Positions 13,317 through 24,330 of a stretch of DNA of 64,000 bases are shown here, piece by piece. The stretch spans positions 39,416,045-39,480,044 of the forward strand of contig CM067556.1 in assembly GCA_034509755.1 (NCBI GenBank), given 5' to 3'. Under the pieces are notes generated by a model. It did no database searches. It was given only the letters and a program-made list of their open reading frames with translations, and was not told where the DNA came from. Position numbers and translations under genes: made by a program. Position 1 is the first letter of the stretch, and each line of letters begins with the position of its first letter. Source of the stretch: Anisodus tanguticus (lineage: Eukaryota > Streptophyta > Magnoliopsida > Solanales > Solanaceae).

Positions 13317-15363
13317 AGATAAGACTCATGTCTACAAGCCTTTAAGAGTACATCGGCATCATCATAAGTTCGACATAGCCCTGCCATACCCATAAACATA
13401 TATATAGCATCATTGTGACTTAAAAGCAGCAACTCCGAAAGAAAAGTAGTGCACCAACCATAGTTGAGTTAAGAACCTACTAATGAGTATTGTCAATCTA
13501 TGTACATGAACCAAACAATGTCACCCAACAAAAGGGACGTCAATATGAAAGATGTACTGGATATGTAAGGCATGAATAGTAATATAAGAGCATAGGCTGT
13601 AAATAAGGCATAAGACGCAACCTAATAAGATGAATGGCACACAGGGAGAACCATGAAACTTTGAAAAAGTTCCGAGACACTTATACATATATACATCTAC
13701 CTTAACGCGAAATCATCGCCCACTGGTAGTACACTGGGGTGTTTAGTGTACTCATCACCCAACAAAAATATACTCGGTAGTGTATACATAACATCGCCCA
13801 ACCGATAAAAGCTCTATGGTGTATACATAAAATCGCCCAACCGTGGTGCTCATCATGTCATAAATATATATTCGCCACATAAGGGCCGTCGCCCACCTCT
13901 TATAGTTTGGTGATGTCAATATCATATTTTTACATACATACATAATGTTCGAGACTCTAGCGTTCGTATACTTACTCTTTTGCTTTGGAATGATTCTTTT
14001 TCTTTGAGTCGAGTAATCATTGCGATGAAATCTATAAAACTCTCTAGCATAATATTAGTAGAGTCATTTTGATGAGACGTTTGTTTATGTTTCATTTCCA
14101 TTAAATTTATGCCAAAAGAAAGAAATAGATAGCCTTAACATACCTTTTTGTCGATTCACTCGTCGACGCACGTATAAGTTGTAGCACTTCTATTACTTTT
14201 CTGAATTCTTAATCCCATAACATCAATAAATTAGAATTTTGATCATTTATACCTTTTATTAAACACCTTGAGTGCATAAAGTGTTATGTTCTTCATCCAT
14301 GGTGAATCAACATTCAAGAAACCCAACAAACTCTTTCCTTACACTTCTTCTCTACTCACAACATATACAAAAATATCCAGCAACTCAACACCATATCCAT
14401 AGCCTTATTTGTGCAGCACAACAACAACACGACACAACTCTACGAGTTCCGATTATAGCTTTACAAGCTCTTAATAAACAACACTCTAAAACTTATATGA
14501 ACTTATATAAATGGAGAAGAAGATGAAGCTTACCTAAAGAACATAAAATCAAACTTTTCCACACCTTAATATCAAGAAACCAAGCCTCCAACTCAACAAA
14601 AAAGGAGAAGTATTACACTACCTACCACCACGAACTTTCCGACGAAAGATTGACGTCTTACTTCTGAACTTGGCTTGGATGGTTGAGAAACCATTAGAGA
14701 ACCTTGAGAGATATTTGGGAGCTTCTTAGGCTTGAAAATGATGATAAAATGAGGTTTTGGTTGAACAAGTTACTTAAATTAAATCCACCGCCTCACTTTG
14801 GTCATACTGGCTCGGCGATCTTACCCCACCATTTGTCCGGTAGTTTGCACAGTCCAATGAAAATTTGAATATCTCTCTACTCCAATGTCATATCGATGAA
14901 TGATATAATGTGCTAGAAACTAAACTCGTAGAACTTCAATTTCATATGTATATCATCCCATAAGTCTTAGTATATTGAGAGAAAAATTTATAGATCTATT
15001 ACCCAAATTTTAGCGAACTAACGAGCGTAATTTGCAGTGACTTTTGTCAACTTTTGATTTATAACTTGCTTTACATCAAGGCTTAACATATGACTATTGT
15101 ATGATCCAAATAACTCATTATAATATCTTATTAGCATATTAATCAATCCTAGACTTACCCCAAAAGTATGGACTATTACAATCTACTTCCCTCGGCGAAC
15201 TTCGTCGAAACTTATTTCCTTTGATCTAATTAATCTCAAACTTTCTTGAAACTACTTAACACTCCAATGAACCTTTCTTAACCTTTTAGAGTGATCTCAC
15301 CCTCTCTGAGCTTACATTGGTTAAATTATGAAAACAATGATGTAAAATGTACGGGGCATAATA

Positions 15364-15368
15364 GTGAT
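15364..15368. repeat. Target site duplication, right (gtgat)
   Basis: Exact repeat of 4138-4142 directly after the LTR end. After it the interrupted older repeat resumes. Confidence 0.85.
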
Positions 15369-16010
15369 GATGTCCAAGAGCTTTAAATATCAAGTTTTAC
15401 CATAAAGAATGTCCAGCACTCACAAAGAGAGAAATTAGAATATTGAGCAAAAATTATTAATGCTATATTGAGTGTTTTGATTCAAGAAGTACCACCCTAA
15501 TACTACGAAAAGATTGAAGGAGTTGTTCTACTTTCTAATGTTTTCTAGCTCTTAAGTCTAGATTTGTGTATTAGGTTTGTTCATCTGGTTGTACCTTTAT
15601 ATGCTTTCATAGAAGCAAATCGTATAGGTATAAAACATTATCAAATTTAACTACAAGTTAGATTTTAACTTGAAGGTTACTTACTAGTCTTGGTAGACTA
15701 GTGAGATAAGAATTAGAGTTTATAGTTCCTAGGTTACAAGTTTATAACTTGAATTTGAATAGGTTCAACATCGTAGTGGAGTTAGGGGTAAATCCTACAG
15801 AGGTGTAGGTCGTGGTTTTTATTATCCTTGTGATCCAGGTGGTTTACACGTAAAATTTTGTGTCATTTACTTTATTTTCTTTTATTATTCCACATATGCT
15901 ACGTATAGAATAGGTAGAGTGATGTGTTTCATCCTATTGGTGAAAATTAGGTGTTGTATAGGATAGAAGTCTACTGGTGCAGAAATAACACTAGTCCTAC
16001 TTTTGTTCTT
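15369..16010 (+). repeat. Older copia-like repeat, right of the insertion (LTR end, copy 2)
   Basis: This continues the repeat broken at 4142. Its last part (15826 onward) matches window positions 1-215. The 'cctacagaggtgtaggtcgtggttttt' type context at about 15796 is typical of the 3' end of Solanaceae copia LTRs, which is an inference. Confidence 0.4.
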
Positions 16011-16272
16011 TTGTAGGGCTAAACACAAAAGGACTTCAATTACATCAAAGAATAATAAAATGGTGGCAGGCTCCAATGAAATACAAGTTGAGACCAATCT
16101 ATCAAGCTCTACCAGCCATTATTATTTGGGAGTTCTAGAAAAGAAGAAATGCTATAAAGTATGGATAGAAGAGGTCAGTTGGGAGATGTATTTATCAAAT
16201 AAATGCTACAATTCAAAGATTGGTACAAATTAGAAATCTTTCTATTAGATAAGTACCACCAGATGGGCTGAT

Positions 16273-16752
16273 TTGACTAACATGATGGAAGGGGTGAGGG
16301 CAACACTGAAGCTTACAAACGTACTATGGAACTTTCCTCTATCAAGGTGGCTCATATGCAACATTGATGGAGTTTCAAGGGGAAATCATGGGAGGAGTGC
16401 CTATGGTTTCTACATAAGGGATGAACAGGGGGATTTGGTGTATTCTGCAATAGATGAGATAGGACATGTTACTAACAATAAGGCTGAGATAATGGCAATT
16501 GTTGAAGTTTTGAGATATTGTAGTATATAACAATTAGATATATGTCATTGTGCAAATAGATTATCCACCCATACAATGGATTCTAGAAGAGGAATGAAAA
16601 CCCTCATGAAATATTGCAAATTGGTTTGAGGATGTTAAGTAATAAGAGAGAATAAGAAAATCAGATCCATGCATATTCTAAGAGAAGGTAACAAACTGGC
16701 AGATGCACTAGCAAACCAAGTTATTGATAAAGGTAGTATATTTTGTGAATAG
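16273..16752 (+). pseudogene. LINE-type RNase H domain remnant, copy 2
   Basis: This copy is better preserved than that at 461-936. The open frame 16273-16530 contains CNIDGVSRGNHGRSAYGF (first Asp region) and NNKAEIMAIVEVLRY (Glu region). A tail with GNKLADALANQ follows near 16690-16725 after frame breaks. Plant L1 LINEs end in this kind of RNase H domain. Surrounding sequence on both sides also matches copy 1, so the two were copied as a block or are two copies of one composite element. No reverse transcriptase domain is present. Confidence 0.72.
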
Positions 16753-16944
16753 TTCATGAACCTAGAAAGTACCATCACAAGAATACGTACAAGACTTGAG
16801 AAAAGAACACAGAAATAAAACACAAAGGGGAAATGGATACAAATATGCAGTTCAGTGATAGTATGCATATATAGGAAATACACAAGTAAGGGGAGTATAA
16901 AGTAAAGGGGATCTATTCATTCACAATGATTTGGTTACAACACT

Positions 16945-17604
16945 TGTAACGACCCAAAAATAACCCTCTGCGCAACAAGCATCCGATGCTATGAGCAACA
17001 TCGGATGCACCTTATAAAATCTATGAATATCTAATCTTTTTTGATAATCTTTATCCATTTATTTGAAATAGTCATTTATGGCTAACCGAAAGCATAATAA
17101 TTCTTCAAAAAATCAGCGGAAGTTTAATAAAAATAATATGTCATAAAATGTGGCAAACACCCCCAACAAGTCATACGAGACTTCCACAATCTCCCTACAA
17201 TTCTAATAATTATATATGGAGCTTCTAAGATAAGTAAATGAATAGACTAACTTTAGGACGTAGCAAGAAATCTAAAAGCAATAAATGAGGATAGATAGGG
17301 ATGTCCCACGAACAATAGTGTTGATTCACCAATAAGTCTTAAAAGCAATATGTTGTCCTACTTGTACGTATGTCACGAACATGCTCTTCGGCTTTACCTA
17401 ACACACCATAAGAAACAATAAGGTATGCCTGAGTATTGGGTACTCAGTGAGTATCTAAGCGACAATAGTTAGTGAATCAAAATCAATATAGTAAATTCAG
17501 TAAAACGATATCAATAAGAAGCAGTTTGAAATCCAAATTTAGAGTAATCTAGCAAACTTAGTAAAATTACCAGTAAATCCAATAGCATAGGAATGTATCA
17601 ACTT
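16945..17604 (+). repeat. TGTAACGACCC LTR-like repeat, copy 2 (truncated)
   Basis: It matches 1123 to about 1730. It stops at about 17604, where the minus-strand Ty3 gag relic begins, so the repeat is cut by, or joined to, that element. Confidence 0.5.
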
Positions 17605-18151
17605 CAGAAAAGAGTGGAATAGTCAATCCTCTAACAAAACATCTCACTCGCTCAGCCTCTGTAGGTAGTAGTGGGGCTGCATAGCGCGATAAGCCATGAA
17701 AGCGAGTCTCATACTATGAAATTGTAGAACCTCTCTACTAAATCTTCTGGAACTCACCACACTTGTCCATACGCAAGATCAAAGGCACATACCTCTCTAA
17801 TAACACCGATAGAACCTAACCCATGTCAATGGAGGAGACCCATTGGGCAAGCAATCAACATACGCCCTCCACCACTCTTTCGCGTGTCCCAAAAGCTGAA
17901 TGGACACAAAACTAACTCCGTGAAATTCAACAATACCCATAGTATGCAACTTCTCATGGGTGCTCACGATGAACTCATATGCATCCACATCGGGCAGACC
18001 ATAAAACACCAGAGGCTTCATATTTGAAAAGTGCTCCAAAATCGTTTGCTCATCGCGGGTCATAGATGTCCCTCCAATAGGAAGGGGACCAAACATTTGA
18101 GCATCAACCTCATTAATATGGGGCGCTGACATCGCCGTTGGCTAAACCATG
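17605..18151 (-). pseudogene. Ty3-type gag relic, 3' part (split by the pararetrovirus)
   Basis: On the minus strand the frame 18132-17797 reads as the retrotransposon gag domain. It has a run FGPLPIGG, then a FYGLPDVDAYEFI region and GHAKEWWRAYV, followed by GSPPLTWVRF. These match the order of the Retrotrans_gag domain of plant Ty3 elements. A stop follows, but gag-like sequence continues in other frames to about 17605 (EAERVRCFVRGLTIP type motif). The 5' part lies at 25846-26277. Between them sits the integrated virus, and 115 bp of gag occur on both sides. Downstream protease and polymerase genes of this element are absent. It is a pseudogene. Confidence 0.75.
18037..18151. repeat. 115-bp direct repeat flanking the virus, left copy
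   Basis: It is identical to 25846-25960 except A/G at 18088/25897. It consists of Ty3 gag sequence including the MSAPHINE... start region on the minus strand. The bases outside the repeat differ at both ends. It is a target duplication caused by the viral insertion, or a local duplication linked to it. Confidence 0.9.
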
Positions 18152-18152
18152 T

Positions 18153-19310
18153 CTTAAAGTTCTTGGCGAACAGATGACTTTATTACATAATAAAGTCAAC
18201 AGACTCAGCTCCCTAATTGAGGAGCAAAGAACGAAGATTGCTGCAGAGGAAAGAGCTAAGAAAGCTCAGAAGCAGCTGGAAACAAATCCTAACATCCAAC
18301 CCCCGACATCCATGGAAGGTATAAACCTGGAAAAAGATCAAACGAGCTCCTTGTCAAAAGACATCAAAAATTTGATAAGCCAGTTAAGTGATAAAATGAG
18401 GATATCACCTGATAAGACTTCTATGTCTAAATCTGTGATTGGAATGGTCAATACCAAAGACACAGTAACCGGTAGCGACGATCGTATTGCTGCCATGAAG
18501 AGAGGGAGTAATTGGACTCCTAAGATTAGCTCAGAAAATTATTATTATCCGAGACCCACTCCAATGGATGTCCTGCTTGAAGAAGGAGCATGGAAGAATG
18601 ATCCTGCCGCCTATACAGGAACTGAAATTATTGAGTGGAATATTGACGGTGGCGCCGAAAGTCAGATCTTTAGGACGTGCCACAAAATGCTTATGTATGC
18701 TGCAGCTGCAAAAGGTAATAACCAGACAGAGGTTATCATAACAAAAATGATTTCTGTTGGATTTACAGGTCAGCTCAAAGCATGGTGGGACAATTATCTC
18801 TCACCGGAGAAAAAAATACAGATTACTAACTCTGTAAAAATGGAGGGTAATGTCCAAACCCCTAATTCGGTTTATACCCTTATTCTAACCATTTTAGATC
18901 ATTTTACAGGGAATTATTCAACAAATTATGATAATACCAGGACACTTCTGCAGAACCACAGATGTCCTACCCTAACCTCTTTCAGATGGTATAAGGATGT
19001 TTTCCTTAGCAGGGTTTACAATCTCCCTGAAGCAAGTGATCGCTTCTGGAAGGCCAGATTTATTGATGGTCTCCCTCACCTCCTCGCAGAAAGAGTAAAG
19101 AGGACCCTGAGGGTTGATTCCTCTGATTCCCAGATTCCTTGGGATATGTTTTCCTATGGCATGCTTATCAGGAAATGCATAGAAGAAGGCTTGGCCTTAT
19201 GCAATGACCTTAAATTGCAACGTCAGTTGAAAAAGCAGAGACTCACTGAGAAAACCCAGTTAGGAGAATTTTGCCAACAGTTCACCATGGACGAACCTAC
19301 CCCTACCTAG
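18153..19310 (+). pseudogene. Viral coat protein, central part
   Basis: An open frame of 386 codons ending at TAG 19308-19310. The first codons upstream of 18153 are host gag sequence, so there is no true start here; the N-terminal part lies at 25418-25845. The beginning is Lys/Glu-rich and likely coiled coil (about the first 45 residues). The middle holds a GFTGQLKAWWDNYL motif typical of caulimovirid coat proteins, followed by a second helical block. It would form the capsid that encloses the viral DNA. The stop at 19308 is probably secondary, because Lys-rich coat-like sequence continues in the same frame until 19443. Confidence 0.85.
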
Positions 19311-19907
19311 AATACTGGGAAAAAGAGGAAACACGTGGTCAAACCACACAAGAAAGAGTACTATGAAAAGTACAAAGCGGGCCCCTTACAAAAAGAAAGC
19401 TACAAAGCAAAGGGCCAAAAATCAAAAGAAGGGTTATGTCCCTAAGAAAAGGACAACCAAAACCACTACATGCTACGCGTGTGGATAAGTGGGCCATTAC
19501 GCCAATCGGTGTAAAAAGAAAGAGGCCGACAAGATCAAGGCACTCAAAATTGATGATAATATCAAAGATGCCCTGATGAAGATTATGATCCCCTCCGATG
19601 ATTCCGATGAATCAGAAGGACCCATTAGAACGGATTCAGAGGATCCCTATTCATCCTCCGCTGAGGAAAGTGACTCCTGTGTATGCACCTCCAAAAAATG
19701 TCAGAAAGATAAGGAGGAAGATACTGAAGATGAGTTTTATAAACTCCAGGCTCAGTTCTCCAACTTCAATGTGAGCGTTATCAATGGAGAAGAAATTAAT
19801 GATCTTCTGAAAGATATCCCAGAGGACGCCCAGAAGGCAAAAATCCTTGATGCTTTACTCAAAGCTCAGGAGAGGGATAGAATCCCCGAAAGATCAAATC
19901 CCGCATT
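19311..19907 (+). pseudogene. Viral coat protein C-terminus with CCHC zinc knuckle, broken
   Basis: After the TAG at 19308, a Lys-rich segment (nucleic-acid binding type) continues in frame to a TAA at 19443-19445. A one-base shift in the A-rich tract near 19412-19430 moves to the frame of a CX2CX4HX4C zinc knuckle at 19471-19512. That knuckle is itself broken by TAA at 19486-19488, between its second Cys and the His. The frame then stays open from 19489 through an acidic Asp/Glu/Ser-rich stretch (about 19590-19740) to 19938. A further shift near 19905-19908 leads into the polymerase frame. The knuckle normally binds viral RNA during packaging. Four breaks lie within about 600 bases. Confidence 0.85.
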
Positions 19908-22124
19908 GATCCTCCGTACAATTTCTCAGAGATATTAACTGATTTGCAGAAAAGAAGGAGCGGTAGCAACCTCCTGACAACTCAGCAGTTGAAAGAAGAG
20001 ATCCATGATCTCAAGATGGAAATAACCCACCTCCATAAAAACTATGGTGGACTTGAAAACAGAATTACCCTGTTAGAACAAATCTCTTATGAAGAGAAGG
20101 AACCAGAGGGCTTAGAAAAGCATCTCCACACTCCTATTATCGACGAACCAGGCACTTCATATGATAATGATGAAGAACCTATAGGAGCTGTCAGCGTCAT
20201 TACACGCCAAAGATGGATTACCCATATCACTTTGTTAATCAAAGGTGGAGCTATCTTCAGAGATGTTCCTACATTAATTGATTCTGGAGCTGATGTCAAT
20301 TGTATCAGAGAGGGACTTATTCCCACAAAATACTTTACCAAAACTAATCGGAAAGTATCTGGAGCGGACGGAAATGATTTCGGTGTCTCCTACAAGTTAT
20401 CTTGTGCATATATTTGCCACAACAAGGTTTGCATTGAACATTCCTTTACCTTAGTAAAAAATCTTACTAATGATATTATCTTAGGCATACCTTTTATTAA
20501 TGGATTAATGCCTCTTAACAATGTTACTGAGAAAGGTTTTTCAGGAACATATGAAGGAAATCAGATTACTTTCCCATGGATAGATTCTTACAAAACTATC
20601 AGCTTTGTCAATCTTGTGCAGAATAAGCAGCGGCACCTGGACTATCTGCAGCAAGAACTAATGGTTTACAATATTGAGAGCCAGCTGACAAATCCTAAAT
20701 TACAGGATAAGATCAAAGGAATAGGAAGTGATTTTGCTATTTCTATTTGTGATGATTTGCCTACAGCTTTTTGGAACAGGAAAAAACATATCGTCAAGCT
20801 TCCCTATGAGGAAGAATTCAAGGAACAAGACATTCCTACCAAGGCCAGGCCTTGCCAGATAAACATGGAATATCTGGAAATTTGCAAGAAGGAGATTGCT
20901 TCCCTAATGGAGAAAAAGCTTATCAGACCTTCAAACTCCCCATGGAGTTGCACAGCTTTTTATGTTAATAAACATTCAGAACAGGAGCGAGGAGTTCCCA
21001 GACTGGTTATTAACTATAAACCCTTGAATAAGGTTTTGAAATGGATCAGATATCCCATACCCAATAAAAAAGATTTATTGGATAGATTATATCAATCTAA
21101 CGTCTTCTCTAAATTTGATTTAAAATCAGGTTTTTGGCAGATACAGGTTCATGAACCTGACAGGTACAAGACTGCCTTCACAGTCCCATTCGGCCATTAC
21201 GAATGGAACGTTATGCCTTTCGGACTGAAGAATGCCCCGTCCGAATTCCAGCATGTCATGAATGACATCTTTACCCCGTATAGCGGTTTTATTATTGTCT
21301 ACATTGATGATATTCTAGTTTATTCAAAAACTATCCAAGAGCATATTAAGTATCTTGGCATTTTCAAGAAAATTATTATTTCAAATAGTTTAGTTATTTC
21401 AAAACCTAAAATGAGTATTTTCCATACTAAGATCCGATTTCTTGGTCATACTATTGAAAAGGGGAATATTATCTCAATTCACAGAAGCATTGAATTTGCC
21501 TCTAAATTTCCTGATGAGCTTCTTGATAGGACCCAGTTACAGCGGTTCCTAGGTAGCCTTAATTATATTTCTCCCTATTATAAGAATTTGTCTACTGACG
21601 CAGCTGTTTTATATGACAGACTGAAGAAATCTGCCAGTCCCTGGACCAAGGTTCATACTGAAGCAGTCAGAAAAATCAAGAAGATTGTTCAAGCTTTACC
21701 ATGTCTTATGCTTGCTAACCCAAATTGGGGAAAACTAATTGAGACAGATGCTTTTGATATTGGTTATGGTGGAATTCTAAAACAGATTAATCCCCAGACT
21801 AAGCAGGAATACCTTGTCAGATATTATTCGGGAAAATGGACTAATAGTCAAAAGAATTATGCTAATATAGCTAAAGAAATTCTTGCTATAGTAAAGTGTG
21901 TTCTGAAATTTCAGGATGACCTCTATAATTCTAAATTCTTGATAAGGACAGACTGCAATGCAGCTAAATTCATGTTTCAGAAAGATTTTAAACATGATGT
22001 TTTCAAACAAATGTTTGCACGATGGCAGGCTCATTTAGCCCCATTCGATTTTGAAATTCAATATTTAAAGGGTGAAGAAAATTCTCTTCCTGACTTTCTT
22101 ACACGTGAATTTTTGCAGAATTGA
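19908..22124 (+). pseudogene. Viral protease - reverse transcriptase - RNase H
   Basis: An open frame of about 738 residues. Order: a helical linker; aspartic protease with LIDSGADVNCI (20271-20310, catalytic Asp); reverse transcriptase with RLVINYKPLNK (about 20999-21031), FDLKSGFWQI, MPFGLKNAPSEFQ and the catalytic YIDDILVYS (about 21299-21326); then RNase H with ETDAFDIGYGG (about 21741), the KEI Glu (about 21874) and RTDCNA (about 21949). It would process the polyprotein and copy the pregenomic RNA into DNA. There is no integrase. The region itself has no stop or shift, but it has lost its natural link to the coat region upstream, so it is labelled a pseudogene. An in-frame start codon is not evident. 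Confidence 0.93.
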
Positions 22125-22126
22125 GC

Positions 22127-23500
22127 ATGCGTCCACAATGGACAACTCCCACTCCTAATAGGAGCAGGGGAAGAGGTCGCGGAGATCGTGGCCGAGGTCG
22201 AGGCAGAAATGACCCAAGGACTATTCCTAAGGTCAAGCTAGTGGAACAAGCTTCCTCTAGCCAGCAAGGCTCATATGCCCAAAAGTTGTTACAGCAAGAG
22301 GAAGACAGAAACCAATATTTGGTTTGTCCTCATGAAGAGACTATTCTCTTACTTACTCATGAAGATAAAAATTATCTGAATGACCCTTGGGTTCTCATGA
22401 ACCGATATGTAGAAAATTTCTACCACCCTTTTCAAGAAGGGAAGAACAGGATGTACTATGAATATATCCTCACAGCCACAAGCACGGCTGATATTACATC
22501 CTACCCAGAACATAAACCTGGAGTAGAGAAGAGTTATTCTAAGCTCTACTTAAAGAAGATTATATCTCCTTATGAATGGGGAATCAGCCCATTCCGATCC
22601 AAGGAATTCATAATTCCAAGAACCGATATTCGGTTGGCTTTCAATTACTATGATTATATTGATGCCTTCACTTATGTTTTTTATTATGAAAACAAGAAAC
22701 ATGGTCATACATGGTGGATTAAATTAAATCCAGACATTTTCAAAAACAGTCAAAATGGATTGTTATTACCAGGCTGGATCTTCCCTTGGTGGAATATCAT
22801 CGGACCTGAAATTCAGATCCTACCAGCCCCTTATATAAATTATTATAAGGAATGGATTCTTATGACACCATGTGTCTCGCCAGAAAATCCTTCTGACTAT
22901 GTCGAAGGTTCGGCATCACTAATGTTTTTCTTACAGACAGGAACCCCATGGATCTGGAAATGGATTCCTGAAGCAGGAAGAAACCAACAAGGCATATTAT
23001 GTCTAAAGAGAAAATTTCTCTGTAGATTCGAGTCTAAATTACTAGACAATGACCCGAAAAATCCAACCCGAACATATGGATGGGAACTTGAAGGAGAAAT
23101 TACCTCCTTACTGAAAAGCCTGAAGACTATTCACAGGATCAAAACAAAATCCAAGGACGATGACTCCATCTTCTCTAAATTAGAGAAATCAATTAAGTTA
23201 AAGAATCTCCATGCATCGGAGGAAGAACTTATGACTGCCTATCTTGATAAAATTAAGGCAGACTTTGTTAAAAATTTTGCTAAAAAGATTGATGAGAATC
23301 CCTATTCGGAGACATCAACAGATTCAATGGGAGAAGCTCAGAACGACGGACTATTCCAGAACTCGCAGGATGAAGAAGACTATTCTTATCATCCATCAAC
23401 AACAGATTTGTTCGATGGCCTGATTGAAGCTGTCAAAGAAAAGGCCAAAGCCAGACAAGAAGATAAGTCTTCACGTGGAAAAGAAAAAATGACAGAATAA
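22127..23500 (+). CDS. RG-rich viral ORF, function unknown
   Basis: An intact frame of 457 residues. ATG 22127 lies two bases after the polymerase stop (22122-22124), so it may be reached by reinitiation. The N-terminus (residues about 12-28) is an Arg/Gly-rich run, SRGRGRGDRGRGRGRN, typical of RNA-binding tails. The middle is rich in Trp/Tyr/Pro (residues about 70-310). The C-terminus is acidic, then Lys-rich, suggesting a disordered tail. Its place after RNase H matches the position of the transactivator/inclusion-body gene in some caulimovirids and of the unassigned second ORF of florendoviruses. I see no diagnostic motif for either. It is open although its neighbour is broken. Confidence 0.75.
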   Translation: MRPQWTTPTPNRSRGRGRGDRGRGRGRNDPRTIPKVKLVEQASSSQQGSYAQKLLQQEEDRNQYLVCPHEETILLLTHEDKNYLNDPWVLMNRYVENFYHPFQEGKNRMYYEYILTATSTADITSYPEHKPGVEKSYSKLYLKKIISPYEWGISPFRSKEFIIPRTDIRLAFNYYDYIDAFTYVFYYENKKHGHTWWIKLNPDIFKNSQNGLLLPGWIFPWWNIIGPEIQILPAPYINYYKEWILMTPCVSPENPSDYVEGSASLMFFLQTGTPWIWKWIPEAGRNQQGILCLKRKFLCRFESKLLDNDPKNPTRTYGWELEGEITSLLKSLKTIHRIKTKSKDDDSIFSKLEKSIKLKNLHASEEELMTAYLDKIKADFVKNFAKKIDENPYSETSTDSMGEAQNDGLFQNSQDEEDYSYHPSTTDLFDGLIEAVKEKAKARQEDKSSRGKEKMTE

Positions 23501-23780
23501 AAGCAGGAAGGACCCATGTCCTATCAAATATGACGGAAAGTGAAGGTAACATTCGGGCCCCACCAACTTTATGAAAAGTTTATTCCGACTTTATCAAAAG
23601 TCGTTTGTTTTATTTACTTTTTCTTCTTTTAAAGATAAGAAAGCGACGTCTGTCGGGAATCTTATCTTACTTTATGTAAGCTTTTTACTTTCCGTAAAGT
23701 AGTTTTGTCTTTTGTAATAATTTAGATTCGTTTACTATTTATTTTGTAAATTGTAATCTACTTTCAAGTCCGCCTTCGCC

Positions 23781-23788
23781 TATAAAAG
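23781..23788 (+). promoter_or_regulatory. TATA box of viral pregenomic RNA promoter
   Basis: tataaaag followed by ggg, in a context like the strong plant viral promoters of this family. Transcription would start about 25-35 bases downstream, near 23810-23820. Inferred from motif and position. Confidence 0.75.
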
Positions 23789-24315
23789 GGGACTTCCATT
23801 TCATTTGTAAGTATCAGAAAAAAGGAAAAAATCGAGCTCTGTAAATCCCCCTTTCAGTAATAAGATTGGAATTGGCTCAACTTTCATGTTCTTGGTTACA
23901 GTTCGGTATACCGCTCTTTCCTTCTTTTTATTTTCTGTCTAGTATGTTCATATGATAGGCTAATAGCCTATACTGTCTAAGAATGCTCTGAGAATATGAT
24001 TTAAAGAAGTAAGGTTTTAGATTTTAGATTCAAGTTCTTAAGCATTTCATATCACTGTAAGTCATATTAATACTTGGGTAGGCTATTCATTAAAGATGAC
24101 CGTACATTTTCTCATATCAGCCGTAGCCGAGGGTAGGCGTAATGGCATTTTCTTGAGCTACAGTTCAGGTCTGGTTGAATAGCTAACGTACTGGTATTGA
24201 CAGGGTAAATCTTATGTGAACAGTACTGTTTGAAAACATGAATTTGGAGTAAAATCCCTTACTTGTTCTTATTTCATGATAAGATCCTTACAGACCTATG
24301 CATCAGGTCTTATTG

Positions 24316-24330
24316 TGGTATCAGAGCCAT
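24316..24330 (+). promoter_or_regulatory. tRNA-Met primer binding site of the virus
   Basis: tggtatcagagccat is the standard caulimovirid site, complementary to the 3' end of initiator tRNA-Met. It lies 36 bases before the movement-protein ATG and defines minus-strand DNA start on the circular map. Confidence 0.93.

Larger units (their letters stand above)
4143..15363 (-). mobile_element. Minus-strand LTR retrotransposon, 11.2 kb, with target duplication
   Basis: This is a complete insertion read on the minus strand. The 5' LTR is 12999-15363, the tRNA-Met primer site 12983-12994, the interior 6794-12998, a polypurine tract abuts 6793, and the 3' LTR is 4143-6793. A perfect 5-bp gtgat duplication flanks it. 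LTR termini are TGTTACACCCCG-like and GGGT(G/A)TGACA. The interior holds no intact gag or pol. It contains a plus-strand LTR (8690-11051) of the same general type in opposite orientation, so part of the interior was replaced or interrupted. The two LTRs differ by several indels, which implies substantial age. Superfamily is probably Ty3, judged from the termini and primer site only. Confidence 0.8.
12999..15363 (-). repeat. 5' LTR (2,365 bp) of the 11.2-kb element
   Basis: It is collinear with 4143-6793. It lacks two blocks of about 110 bp present there: one after the 'ttctttttctttga' motif at about 14005, one near 14180. It has gained an (AT)n run and a local tandem duplication. The outermost bases read TATTATGCCCC on the minus strand, so the usual TG start has decayed to TA. 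Confidence 0.82.

Noticed and set aside
18138..18152. TTG start for the viral coat frame
   Set aside because: These codons are host gag sequence in the 115-bp duplication; the viral part begins at about 18153 and its natural N-terminus is at 25418-25845.
22121..22126. TTG start for the RG-rich ORF overlapping the polymerase stop
   Set aside because: An ATG at 22127, two bases after the stop, is the better start; TTG is not a usual plant or viral start.
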